Assembly (NCBI RefSeq): GCF_949987535.1
Contig: NC_080070.1
Coordinates: forward strand, 13,955,770 to 14,019,769
Source of the DNA: Balaenoptera acutorostrata
Lineage: Eukaryota; Chordata; Mammalia; Artiodactyla; Balaenopteridae
Reading direction: 5' to 3'
Length of the DNA: 64,000 nt
Of this stretch, positions 1-10,861 are shown in pieces (the first letter of the stretch is position 1; each line of letters begins with the position of its first letter). Made by a program: the position numbers and the translations under genes. Below the pieces are notes generated by a model. That model searched no databases and was not told the DNA's origin. It saw only the letters and a program-made list of their open reading frames with translations.

Positions 1-860
1 ACATGTTTAAACCTAGTAAATCTGTATGTTTAACACTAATAATCAGGGAAATGTAAATGAAAATGGTGAGATACCCTTTTATGTTCATCAGATAGGCAGA
101 ACATGTAACATCTGATATGAAGTGTTGGCAAGGAAATGGAGAAACGCGGACATTCATACATTGCTGGTAAAGGGTACATTGGTGCAATCACTTTGGAGAG
201 CAACTTGGAAGAAGCCAGTACAGTTGAAGATGGGCAAAACAATTCCAATTCTAGATATAAACCCTAGACCCTTGATATTTAGTGTATGGTCTGTGGAGTA
301 CAAGAATCCCTTGCACTTGTGCACAGGAGACATAGAAAAGCATATTCCTGGCAGTGTTGTTTGTAACAGAAGAAAAAAAGGGAGAGGGGAGATGTCTATC
401 AACAAAAGAATAAACAGATAAATGTTGTTATACTCATATGACAATTAAAATGCATGTACTAGAGCTTCATAAATCAACATGTATAAATCTCAAAAAGATA
501 CTGTTGACCTAAAAAAAGCAAGTTATAAGGTAATAAATATAGTATATCATCATTTATATAAAGTTTTTAAAACTGTAAAATGATTATTTTGTTTATGAAT
601 ATTTATATATATGAAATACAAGTACAAAAATGCATGATTGTAATAAACATGAATTCAGGGTAGTGGTTACCTCTGGAGAAGGGAGGAAAGTAACAGCCTA
701 GGGGGTTCAACTATGTTTTTATTTATTTTTTAATGTAAATTTGAAGCAAAAAGTAAAATGGTAATACTTGATAAAGCTTGGTTATGGGTGCCCTTGTGAT
801 TTTATTATTCTATTTTTCTCTGTGTTGGTAGTATTTCACGATTTTCAAAGAAAAGAAAGA
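1..860 (+). mobile_element. Old L1 fragment, ORF2 3' end and 3'UTR
   Basis: The sense strand resembles the C-terminal part of L1 ORF2 (the stretch around 130-270 encoding the Cys-rich end, then 'aaaccctaga'), followed by an A/T-rich 3'UTR. It is strongly diverged, with stops in all frames, so it is an ancient L1M-type copy. The 5' end runs off the window. Confidence 0.7.
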
Positions 861-1197
861 AAGGAAAAGAGATTCAAAGCAAGTACTAGAACAAGAGCAA
901 GATACCGTCAAAAAGAAAACTAGACACAGGTTTTCAAATGGAAAGGAACATACTGATTGGGAGAAGGACAATCATAGGCTTCAAATGCTGCTGCTTTAAA
1001 CGCTGCCGAAGTACTGCAAATCACTGTCTGCCTTCCAGTTAATTAACCCAGTCTCTTTCTGTGATTTGCTAGGTCAGAGAGATGAAGAAAGGCCTTTTGA
1101 TGCTAAACTTATTTAAGCCCCAAAATACTTAAGGCATGAACATGCCTGGGGTGGGGGGGTGGTTATAGATTCAATTCTTTACTTAACAAACTTGATA
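861..1197. other. Unassigned intergenic sequence
   Basis: Purine-rich start, then unremarkable sequence with a short G-run near 1,150. I see no ORF, repeat family or regulatory motif here. Confidence 0.5.
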
Positions 1198-1400
1198 ACT
1201 AACATTTATTTCATGCCCATTATGTCCCAGGCACCATGCTAAGAACTTCGTATGGATTATCTCATTCCACCTTCGCAACACCCTTATGTGATAGATAGTA
1301 TAATTACTCCTTATATTACAAATGAGGAAACCAAGCTAGTCACAGGTATGTGATAGAGCTGTGATTTATACCTGAGCAGTTTTGCCGCCAGAGGCCTCAT
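1198..1400 (-). repeat. MIR SINE
   Basis: Reads as reverse-complement MIR: 'aacatttatttcatgccc', 'caggcaccatgctaagaac', then 'acaaatgaggaaacc'. Diverged as expected for this pan-mammalian family. Confidence 0.8.
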
Positions 1401-1546
1401 TCTTATCCACCTTGCAACATGCCAGGCGCTGTTAGATGCTGAGGGTACAGGACTCCATAGACTTGCAAGCAATAGACAACTTTATTGACATCCAGTTCTA
1501 GTCCATGCATTCCTGCTTGTTCAATGCAGTCGTTACATAAAGTTTT

Positions 1547-1663
1547 TTTGGGGGGCCATGACGCACAGCTTGCAGGATCTTAGTTCCCTGACCAGGGACT
1601 GAACCCGCGCCCTCGGCAGCGAAAGTGTGGAGTCCTAACCACTGGACCGCCAGGGAATTCCTG
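1547..1663 (-). mobile_element. CHR-type SINE (short form)
   Basis: A tRNA-related head in reverse complement (ends 'ccgccagggaattcc'). It is flanked by the 13-bp TSD 'tacataaagtttt' at 1,534-1,546 and 1,664-1,676. B-box-like 'ccagggactgaacccgcgc' is present. Confidence 0.85.
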
Positions 1664-1676
1664 TACATAAAGTTTT

Positions 1677-1954
1677 AAAGTGTGCAAAGAAATGCCATAA
1701 TATTTAACAATGCACATGTAGTGATAGAACAAAGAAGTGCAATGAAATGAACTTCATTTAAGTTAAAGTTTCTCTTCTCCCACAGGTGGAAGGTTGCTGT
1801 GGAAAAAGGTGACCCTGGGTGACTCCTGTTTTTCCACTTTGTCCTATTTTGCTCCCTACTCAATTAGATGTGGTTTGTGGCCCCTCCAAGGTTGGGGTAA
1901 GAAGGAGGAAGGGAAAAGTGGTAAAAGACAAGAGAGATCTTACGTAGTACTGTA
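1677..1954. other. Unassigned intergenic sequence
   Basis: No recognisable repeat or gene. A short open frame on the minus strand here (1,675-1,863) has no protein-like features. Confidence 0.5.
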
Positions 1955-2429
1955 ACTAGCATCTTAATGTATAACAATCTAGTTCACATTAGTACCAACT
2001 TAATTTCAATTGTATATGAAAAACTTTGCTCCTATAAGCTCCATTCCCTTCCTGCTCCTTTGTGCTATTACTGTCATACAATATACATTGTATGTGCATC
2101 AACACAGATTTATAATTGTTGCTTTATGTATCTGTTTTTAAATCAGGGGAAATAAAGAATTACAAGCAAAAAATACATTCATATTGCTTTTAATATTTAC
2201 CTATGCAGTTACTTTTACCACTGCACTTTACTTCTTCACATGAATTCAAGTTACTCTCTAGTATCTTTTTATTTCAGCTTGAAGGACTCTCTTTAGTGTT
2301 TCTTGTAAGGGCAGGTCTGCTAGCAATAAATTCTCTCCATTTTTGCTTATCTAGGAACGTCTTATTTCTCCTTTATCTTTGAAAGATAGGTTTTTTGGTT
2401 GTTGTGGTTTGTTTGGGTATAGAATTCTT

Positions 2430-2779
2430 TTTTTAAAAATAAATTTATTTATTTATTTGTTTTTGGCTGCGTTGGGTCTTCGTTGCTGTGTGCAGGCTTT
2501 CTCTAGTTGCGACGAACGGGGGCTACTCTTAGTTGCGGTACGCGGGCTTCTCATTGTGGTGGCTTCTCTTGTTGCGGAGCATGGGCTCTAGGTGCACGGG
2601 CTTCAGTAGTTGTGGTGCACAGGCTCTAGAGCACAGGCTCAGTAGTTGTGGCTCAGTAGTTGTGGTACACGGGCTTAGTTGCTCCACAGCATGGGAGATC
2701 TTCCCAGATCAGGGATCGAACCCGTGTCCCCTGCATTGGCAGGCAGATTCTTAACCACTGTGCCACCAGGGAAGTCCCT
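2430..2779 (-). mobile_element. CHR-type SINE (long form)
   Basis: Full-length about 350-bp SINE in reverse complement, with the A/T-rich tail at the left and the tRNA head at the right ('gccaccagggaagtccct'). It has a 19-bp perfect TSD 'gtttgggtatagaattctt' at 2,411-2,429 and 2,780-2,798. Confidence 0.93.
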
Positions 2780-2945
2780 GTTTGGGTATAGAATTCTTAA
2801 TTGACAGTATTTTTCTTTCAGCCTTTTGAATATGTGATCCCAATGCCTTCTGGCCTCCATAGTTTCTATGAGAAATCAAATAATCTTATTGAAGATCCCT
2901 TGTATGTGATGAGTCACTTTGCTCTTGTTGCTTTCAAGATTCTCT

Positions 2946-3225
2946 GGGGACTTCCCTGGTGACACAGTGGTTAAGAATCCTCCTGCCAATGCAGGAGACA
3001 CAGGTTCGAGGCCTGGTCCAAGAAGATCTCACATGCCACAGAGCAACTAAGCTCGTGTGCCATAACTACTGAAGCCCACGCGCCTACAGTCTGTGCTCTG
3101 CAACAAGAGAAGCCACTGCGATGAGAAGCCCACGCACCACAACAAAGAGTAGCCCCCACTCACCACAACTAGCAAAAGCCCGCGCATAGCAACAAAGATC
3201 TAACGCAGCAATAAATAAATAAATA
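2946..3225 (+). mobile_element. CHR-type SINE (long form)
   Basis: Sense SINE starting 'ggggacttccctggtgacac' with tail (ataa)n. TSD 'aagattctct' at 2,936-2,945 and 3,226-3,235. It forms a head-to-head inverted pair with the SINE ending at 2,779. Confidence 0.92.
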
Positions 3226-3660
3226 AAGATTCTCTTTGTCTAACTTTTGATAGTTTGACTATGATGTGTCAAGGTCTGACTCTCTTCTTGTTTATCCTAC
3301 TTGGAGTTTGTTGAACTTCCTGGATGTGTATAATAATGTCTGACATCAAATTTGGGAAGTTCAGGACTATTATGTTATTTTCAAATCCTCTTTCTGCCCT
3401 TTCTCTGACTCTTTGTCTGAGAGTCCCATTAGGCATATGTTGGTACACTTAATGATGTCCTACAGTCTCTAGTGCTGTCTTCATTTTTCTTCATTCTTTT
3501 TTTTTTTTTTCCTTTCTGTTCCTCACACTGGATAATCTCTCTAACTTTAAAGTTCACTGATTCTTTTTTCTGCATGTTCAAATCTACTGTTGAGCTCTTC
3601 AAGTTAAATTTTCATTTCAGTTAGTGTACTTTTATCTCCAGGATTGCTACTTGTACATTA

Positions 3661-4490
3661 TTGTTAACTATAGTTTACATTAGGTATCCAGAACTTATTC
3701 ATCTTATAACTAAAATTTTGTACTTTTTGATTAATATTTGCCCTTTTCCAATCTATTCTTTTATGGCTAGATAAGTCTGTGTTCTAAAAACTTTGTTTAA
3801 CCACAAGTCACAAAGATATTCTCCTATCTTTTAGATGCTTTATAGTTTTAGCTTTTATGTTTAGGTTTATGACTAATTCAGCATTAGTTTTTATATATGA
3901 TGTGAGATAGTTGTTAAGGATTTTCTATATTGATATCCAGTTGTTCTAGCATAATTTGTTGAAAAGATTTTCCTTTCCTCATTGGATTGCTTTGACATCT
4001 TTGTTGAAAATCAAATGATTATATGTGTGTCTGTTTCTGGGATTTTTCCTCAGTTCTATTCATCTATTAGTTGATGCCTATAACAGTACTATGCTGCCTT
4101 GATTATTTTACATTTATTGTAAATACTGAATTCAAATAATGTTAGTCCTCCAACTTTGTTCTTATTTTGCAAGATTGCTTTAGATATTCTACGCCATTTC
4201 TGCTTCCATACAAATTTTACTTCTTTTTTTGTTTGTTTATTTGTTTGTTTTGACGGCACCATGAGGCATGTGAGATCTTCGTTCTCTGACCAGGGATCAA
4301 ACCCGTGCCTCCTGCATTGGTAGCATGGAGTCTTCACCACTGCACTGCCAAGGAAGTCCCCATACAAATTTTAGAATGAGCCTTTCAGTTAAAAAAAAAA
4401 AAAAGTCTAGTGGACTTATGATTGAGACTGCATTGAATCTATAGATGTATTAACAATATTGAATCAGCCAATCCATGTGATTAGGAAAAG
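3661..4490 (-). mobile_element. Old L1 ORF2 fragment, antisense
   Basis: The minus strand encodes a diverged L1 ORF2 segment: a frame at about 4,090-4,205 contains FVWK followed by I-S-K-A-I-L and G-G-L-T-L, the region after the L1 reverse transcriptase. Split by a SINE at 4,220-4,359. Confidence 0.7.
4220..4359 (-). mobile_element. CHR-type SINE (short form)
   Basis: Reverse-complement SINE with TSD 'ccatacaaatttta' at 4,206-4,219 and 4,360-4,373, inserted into an older L1. Confidence 0.9.
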
Positions 4491-5510
4491 CCCAATCCTC
4501 CCTCAGGTGTGTCCCTCCTTTACATTCACACTACTACCATGCTCACAACACTTCTGACACCAGATGCGTGGGGTTTTTTCTCACATCAAGCAATTTTCTG
4601 TGACACCAGTTGGGTGTCCTACAATTTAACTCAATTCTTATACTATTCACCTGGAGTTAGCAACAGATCCCACAAGTTAAGGGCTCATTATCATGAGACT
4701 GCCCCCACTCAGCTGCCAACTGCTAGTAGGTCCCCAGGTTACCAACAACTTCCGGCTAACTTGGCTACAGTTCAGAGGTTCCCATGACCTCCTCCCCCTT
4801 GGATTCGATTATTTGCTAGAAAAGCTCACAGAATTCAGGTAAATACCTGCTTACATTTACCTGTTTATTGTATAATAAGGGATAATGTAAAGGATACAGA
4901 TGAACATCCAGATGAAGAGATACACAGGGCAAGGTTTGGGAGGGTCCCAAACACAGGAGCTTCTGTCCCTGTGGAATTGGGATCTGTCACCTTCCCAGTA
5001 CGTGGATGTGTTCACCAATGTAGAAGCTTTACCAACCCCATACTGTTGGGATTTTAATGGAGGCTTCATCATGTAGGCATGGTCAATTATTAACTCCATT
5101 TTCAGCCCCTCTCCCCTCTCTTAGAGAATGAGGGAGTGGGGCTGAAAATTCTAAGCTTCTAATCATGGCTTGGTCTTTCTGGTGACCAGCCCTGATCCAG
5201 GAATCATCCAGGAGCCCATCCAGAGTCACCTCATTAGAACAAAAGACACTCCTATCACCCAGGAAATTCTAACGGATTCAGAAGCCCTGTGTCAGGAACT
5301 GGGGTCAGAGACCAAGTATTAGAACAAAAGATGCTCCCAGTGCTCTTGTCACTTGGAAATTACAAGAGTTTTGGAATCTCTGTGCCAGGAACTGGGGTCA
5401 AAGATTAAATGTAAGAACAAAAGATTCTCCTAGCATCCCTATCAACAAGGGTTGCAGGAAGCCTGTGTCAGGGACCAGGGATAGAGACCAATATATATGT
5501 TCCTTATTAT
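4491..5510. mobile_element. Ancient LTR-like / MER-type repeat
   Basis: About 1 kb that is clearly foreign to the antisense L1 on both sides (L1 stops near 4,490 and resumes near 5,515). It contains three imperfect internal repeats of a motif around 'gaacaaaagacactcctat' (about 5,238, 5,320 and 5,415). It looks like a retroviral LTR of a MER family seen in other mammals, but I cannot name it or give its orientation with confidence. Confidence 0.4.
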
Positions 5511-5870
5511 TTTATACCATGAAGAAGGTATATTTCATCATTTATTTAGATTTTACTTAATTTCTCTCGGCAATGTTTAATAATTTTTAGTGTAGTTACA
5601 TGTCTTTTGTTAAATTTATTTCTAAGTATTTATGTTTTCTAAAATTATTATAAATGGAGTGTTTTTTCATTTTCCAACTTTTTGCTATGGTATATAAACA
5701 TACAACTGATTTTTATGTATAACCTTATATCCTGGGACCTGGCTAAATTCACTTAATAGTTGTGGTGGTTGCTTTGTGGAATCCATAGGATTTTCCTCAC
5801 ATTCAGTCATATTATCTGCAAATAGAGACACTGACTTGACACTTTATATCCCATCAATATAGCAATCACT
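5511..5870 (-). mobile_element. Old L1 ORF2 fragment, antisense (continuation)
   Basis: Sequence such as 'catattatctgcaaatagag' (about 5,808-5,827) is the reverse complement of the L1 reverse-transcriptase active-site neighbourhood. It is probably the same element as 3,661-4,490, split by the LTR-like insertion. Confidence 0.65.
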
Positions 5871-5929
5871 TCTAAATTTATATCTCTAGTATGACCTCTT
5901 CCCTGGGCTCCAGACTTGCATATATACCA

Positions 5930-6680
5930 ATTCTTAACATTTTCCCTAGTCATTTTTTATTTTGCAATGTTTTTAGGTAAAATTTTATAATATAACATTT
6001 ACCATTTTAAAGTGTGCAATTCAGTGGTTTTCAGCCTATTCACAACATTATGCAATCATCACCATTATCTCCAGAACATTTTTTTCACTCCAAAAAGATA
6101 CCTTGTCTACCTATTAGTAGACATTCCCCATTCTTCTTCCCCTCAACTACTGGCAACCACTAATCCTTCTGTCTCTACAAATTACCTATTCTGGACATGT
6201 TATATAAATGGAATCATACAATATACAGCCTTTTAAGACTGCCTTCTCTCACTTAACATAATGCTTTCTTGGTTCATCCATGTTGAAACATGGATCAGTA
6301 CTACATTCCTTTAAATGGCTGAATAATATTCCATTGTAAGAGTATATAACATTTTGTTTATCCATTCATCAGTTGATGAATATTTGGATTGTTTTTTGGC
6401 TATTATAAAAATAATACTGCTATGGACATCCATGCACAAGTTTTCACATGAACATATGTTTTTGATTTTTTTTTTTTTTTTGGCCACACCGTGCTGCATG
6501 TGGGATCTTAGTTCCCCCACCAGGCATCAAACCTGGGCCCCCTGCAGTGGAAGCATGGAGTCTTGACCACTGGACCACCAGGGAAGTCCCAACATATGTT
6601 TTCAATTATCTTGGGTATAAACCTAGAAGTAGAATTGCTGGGTCATATGGTAAACTTATTAGAAAGTTTATAGATTTGTT
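5930..6680 (-). mobile_element. Old L1 3' fragment, antisense
   Basis: Reverse complement of an L1M ORF2 end: on the minus strand T-M-E-Y-Y-S-A-I is readable just upstream of 6,311. Interrupted by a SINE at 6,463-6,590. Confidence 0.65.
6463..6590 (-). mobile_element. CHR-type SINE (short form)
   Basis: T-run then 'ggccacaccgtgctgcatgt' to 'accagggaagtccc'. TSD 'aacatatgtttt' at 6,451-6,462 and 6,591-6,602. Confidence 0.9.
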
Positions 6681-7072
6681 ATTTGGTTTAGAACAAAGTT
6701 GTTACCAAATTCAACCTACTTATCTACTGATAAGGATTTTAATTTAAAAATTAAACTCTTTGACAACAATATAAGAAGAACCAAACACTATTCTCCACAG
6801 TACTCTGAGACAAGACACCTTGGTAACTGTGGAAATATTTTCTTTCTCAGTATAAGTTTGACTGCACTTTCCCCCCAAGGTAAAGAGTACTCTTAGCAAG
6901 GTGCATATGCTTAAGTGAACACATCTATTTGTTAAAGGTATGAGCATTTATTTTAAAAGTTTTACTCTGAGTTCACAAATGACAACGAAGATAGTTATAC
7001 TTAACTCATATGTATTTCTCATGTTTCTCTCCATTATTTTCCGTCTGCTGTATAATTGCCTACTTTGCCTAT
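6681..7072. other. Unassigned intergenic sequence
   Basis: Short open frames on both strands overlap here without protein-like character. No repeat family recognised. Confidence 0.4.
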
Positions 7073-7086
7073 TTTGTGGCTTTTTA

Positions 7087-7313
7087 AATTTCATTTTTAT
7101 TATTATTATTTAAATATTTATTTATTTAGGCTGTGCCTGGTCTTAGATGCAGCACGCGGGATCCTTGCTGCACCATGCGTGATCTTTAAACGTGGCATGT
7201 GGACTCTTAGTTGCGGCACGCGTACGGGATCTAGTTCCCCGACCAGGGATTGAACCTGGGCCCCCTGCATTGGGAGTACCGAGTCTTACCCACTGGACCA
7301 CTAAGGAAGTCCC
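7087..7313 (-). mobile_element. CHR-type SINE
   Basis: Reverse-complement SINE ending 'accactaaggaagtccc'. It lies directly against a second same-orientation SINE (7,326-7,463). The pair is bracketed by 'tttgtggcttttt' at 7,074-7,086 and 7,464-7,476. Confidence 0.85.
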
Positions 7314-7325
7314 ATGGCTTTAAAA

Positions 7326-7463
7326 AATTTTTTTAATTTTGTTTATTTATTTTTGGCCTCGTCACATGGCATGAGGGACCTTAATTCCCCGACCAGGGAT
7401 CAAACCCGTGCCCACTGCAGTGGAAGTGTGGAGCCCTAACCACTGGACTCCCAGGGAATTCCC
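7326..7463 (-). mobile_element. CHR-type SINE (short form)
   Basis: Second SINE in the tandem pair, 'ggcctcgtcacatggcatga' to 'cccagggaattccc'. The short 'atggctttaaaa' at its left edge is a diverged copy of the TSD at 7,074, so one SINE landed next to or inside the target of the other. Confidence 0.85.
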
Positions 7464-7563
7464 TTTGTGGCTTTTTTTTAAAGTTTCTTTGAGATTTCTT
7501 CTGGGGAAAAATACTGTCCCTCTTCATCATCAAAGACAATTGGGAGATGTATGATGCTTTTTT

Positions 7564-7738
7564 TTTAATTAATTAATTTATTTGGTTGCACCTGGTCATA
7601 GTTGCGGCAGGTGGGCTCCTTAGTTGTGGCATGAGAACTCTGAGTTGCAGCACGCATGTGGGATATAGTTCCCTGACCAGGGATCGGACCCAGGCCCCCT
7701 GCATTGGGAGCGAGGAGTCTTAGCCACCAGGGAAGTCC
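7564..7738 (-). mobile_element. CHR-type SINE
   Basis: Tail (taat)n at the left, head 'gccaccagggaagtccct' at the right. Imperfect TSD 'gtatgatgcttt' / 'gcatgatgcttt' on the two sides. A short part of the head before 'gccaccagg' is deleted compared with neighbours. Confidence 0.85.
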
Positions 7739-8808
7739 CTGCATGATGCTTTATAACTTCAAGTACTCTCTTTTAATAACATAAAACACATTTCTAATAA
7801 ATAATAATATTAATAAACTTTTATGAGTCTAATTAGGGACAAATAAAGGGAATAAAACTGTACAAGATTAGGAATGAGATAGAAGACATACCAGAGATAG
7901 AGTGATTAAAAGAATTCTAAGAGAATACCATGTACAGCTTTACGTCAATACGTTTGAAAACTGGGGATAAATAGATGATTTCCTACATAAACAAAACCTA
8001 CCCAAGAAAGATGGTGAACATGAACAGAACAATAACTGCAGATGGAATTTGAAAAGTGTTGAACTCTAACATTGTAAAGTGTACCAGAACCTGATGCGTT
8101 CCTAGCTGATTTTTATCTATTCTTTAAAGAGCATAAAATTTCAATGTGATTTAAACTATTTTAGGCTATTAATGAAAAGATAGGAACCCCAGTAGTTCAT
8201 TTTACAAAGTCAGCGAACTTTAAATCTAAACTGGATAAAGACAATACAAAAAACAGGAAACTGTAGACCAGTCTCATTCATGAGTACAGACATACATTTC
8301 CAAGTTTATAAATATAGTTGCATGGTTCCAAACAATTACATTTAATCCAGTAATGTAATCAAGTATTTTTGAGGTGGTTCAATAATAAGAATTTTTTCAG
8401 TATAATCCATTTTATCAACAAATTTAAGGAGAAAAACTATATAATCATGTCAATAGGTGCTGAAAAGATTTTTGATAAAATCCAGTAGCTATTCCTAATA
8501 AAAATTCTACAGAAGATAGAAGGAAACCCTTCATACAATAGACTATTTACTAAAGCCCAATAGAAAGTATCCTAAATACCAAAATACCAAAACCATTTCA
8601 TTAAAATCAATAAGTACTCAGGGATGTTATGTCAGTATTATTAAACATTGTCTTGGACAGTCTAGTACATTCAGTGAGACAGGAAAAATGGTATAAATAT
8701 TAGGAGAAAGAGATAAAACTCAAGAGATACAGGTAAAAGAAAAGAAAACTAAGATAAGATGCCTGAAGACAAGATCAATATGTAGGAGTTAATAGCTTTC
8801 CTCTTTTT

Positions 8809-9152
8809 TAAAAAAAATAAATTTATTTATTTTAGGTTGCGTCGGGTCTTCGTTGCTGCACCGGGCTTTCTCTAGTTGCCGCGAGCAGGGGCTACTCTTT
8901 GTTGTGGTGCGCCGGCTTCTCATTGTGGTGGCTTCTCTTGTTGTGGAGTACAGGCTCTAGGCACGCGGGCTTCAGTTGTGGTGCATGGGCTCAGTAGTTG
9001 TGGCTCGCGGGCTCTAGAGCACAGGCTCAGTAATTGTGGCACACTGGCTTTGTTGCTCCACAGCATGTGGGATCATTCCGGACCAGGGCTGGAACCCGTG
9101 TTCCCCGCATTAGCGGACAGATTCTTAACCACTGTGCCACCAGGGAAGCCCT
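8809..9152 (-). mobile_element. CHR-type SINE (long form)
   Basis: Full-length reverse-complement copy, TSD 'agctttcctctttt' (8,794-8,807) matching 'ggctttcctctttt' (9,153-9,166). It faces the SINE at 9,209 head to head, 56 bp apart. Confidence 0.93.
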
Positions 9153-9208
9153 GGCTTTCCTCTTTTAATAAGCATTTAGAAAAGGAAATGAGGTTAAAAA
9201 TGCTACTC

Positions 9209-9597
9209 CGGCTTCTCTGGTGGCGCAGTGGTTGGGAGTCCGCCTGCCAACGCAGGGTATACGGGTTCGAGCCCTGGTCCGGGAGGATCCCACGTGCCGC
9301 GGAGCAACTGGGCCCGTGCGCCACGGCTACTGAGTCTGCGCTCTGGAGCCCGCGGGCCACGACTACTGGGCCTGCGTGCTGCAGCTGCTGGGGCCCGTGC
9401 GCCTAGAACCCGTGCTCCGCAACAAGAGAGGCCACCACGACTAGGGGCCCGCGCACCGCAGCGAGGAGTGGCCCCCGCTCGCCGCAACCGGAAGGAGCCC
9501 ATGCGCAGAAACGAAGATCCAACGCAGCCAAAATAAATTAATTAATTAAAAAAAAACAATACCTGTTGTTTGAATTAAATCTCTTACATTTATTTAA
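9209..9597 (+). mobile_element. CHR-type SINE with possible 3' transduction
   Basis: Sense SINE, very GC-rich body. After its (ttaa)n and A-run (about 9,535-9,557) there are about 40 bp of non-SINE sequence and a second A-run before the TSD. TSD 'aaaaatgctactc' lies at 9,196-9,208 and 9,598-9,610, so the extra segment lies inside the duplicated target and arrived with the SINE. Confidence 0.88.
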
Positions 9598-10770
9598 AAA
9601 AATGCTACTCACAGTAGGAGAAAAACATATAAATTACTTAGAGATAAATTTGACAAGAAAAGCACAGCACTTAAATGAAGAAAATAATAACATCTTATTT
9701 CAGAACATAAAGCACGTGCTGAACAAAAGGAAAAGCATTCATGTTCTTGGATGAGGACATTAATATTAAAAAAAGTCAATTTTCTCAAAACAATGTATAA
9801 ATTTAATAAAATTTCAATTACTACTCTAATAGGGTATGGATGTAGGTTGGAATTAGATAAAATACCTGTAAAGGTTATATAGAAAAATAAATGACTGAGT
9901 ATAGCAAAATAAACAGTGAAGAAAGACTTAGCAGATATTAGAACACACTGAAAAGTCACTGTTATCAAATCATTACAGAACTCTAATTAGACAAACATAT
10001 CAATGGAACGGAATAAGAATCCAGAAAGAGATTTCAGCATATATGTGAAAAGTAATATGTGATAAAGGTGGGTGGAATCACTATAGGAAAGATGAATTAT
10101 ATAATAAATGGTGCTAGCACAACTAGCTATTGTGATAGATATAAAAAAATACAGATGGATAAAATGGATGGATGAAATACTTAAAAATCAAACAAACAAA
10201 ATCCTTGAGGGAAAAAATCTAGGAAAAATATATATTTAATCAACAGGTAGAAGGCACTGGAAAGCCAGAAGGTATAAAAGAAAAAAAAAAAAAGACAAAT
10301 ATGACTCTAAAAAATTTTAAACTTTTGTATGAATAAATACGGAAGAGATATCATAATTTAAACTAATAGACAACAGATTCAGAGAAAATATTTATAATAC
10401 AGAAGAGGATAAATATTCAATAACGATAATAATGAGCTCTTACAAACTAAGGCAGGAGAGAGTAAGAAACTAGTAGAAAATTAGGCAAAAGATATGAACA
10501 GATAATTCATAAAAGAAAAAAATGTAATAACCAATAGACACATAAAAATACTATATCAGGGAAATATAAATTAAAGTAACTATGAGATATCACTTTAAAT
10601 CTATTTTTCAAAAAATTTTTGAAGTGATAATGTCTAGTATTGGCAAGAATGTGGGGAGGAGATTCTCATATATTGTTGGTGGAAATAGGAAGTATTAGAG
10701 CCTTTTTGTAAAACAGTTGGCAATATCTATTCAAATTACATTTATTTGTACATTTTTCAAGCCACACCTG

Positions 10771-10861
10771 CTTTTTTTTTTTTTTGCTTCGTCACACAGT
10801 TTGTGGGGATCTCAGTTCCCCGACCAGGGATCGAACCCATGCCATGGCAGTTGACTTTGAG
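10771..10861 (-). mobile_element. CHR-type SINE, head-truncated
   Basis: T-run and 'ttccccgaccagggatcgaa' are present, but the sequence stops before the conserved 'accaccagggaagtccc' end and abuts the ERVL remnant, so a deletion or rearrangement removed the head. Confidence 0.75.

Larger units (their letters stand above)
1955..3660 (-). mobile_element. Old L1 fragment (5' region), antisense
   Basis: Long stretch matching a common L1M 5'-region sequence in reverse complement (for example 'gatcccttgtatgtgatgag' near 2,895 and 'tttgggaagttcaggac' near 3,350). It is interrupted by two SINE insertions at 2,430-2,779 and 2,946-3,225, which lets the pieces be joined as one older element. Family named from memory. 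Confidence 0.6.
7800..10765 (+). mobile_element. Old L1 ORF2, sense, with nested SINEs
   Basis: Sense-strand L1M ORF2 remnant: the region around 8,200-8,520 reads like the L1 RT core (for example 'gtcaataggtgctgaaaaga'). 10,560-10,740 reads like the C-terminal end. There are many stops. SINEs at 8,809-9,152 and 9,209-9,597 are later insertions. Confidence 0.7.

Noticed and set aside
9203..9536. Open frames of about 100 codons on both strands, and a 176-codon frame at 8,876-9,406
   Set aside because: They lie inside GC-rich SINE bodies and repeat in every CHR copy; not genes.
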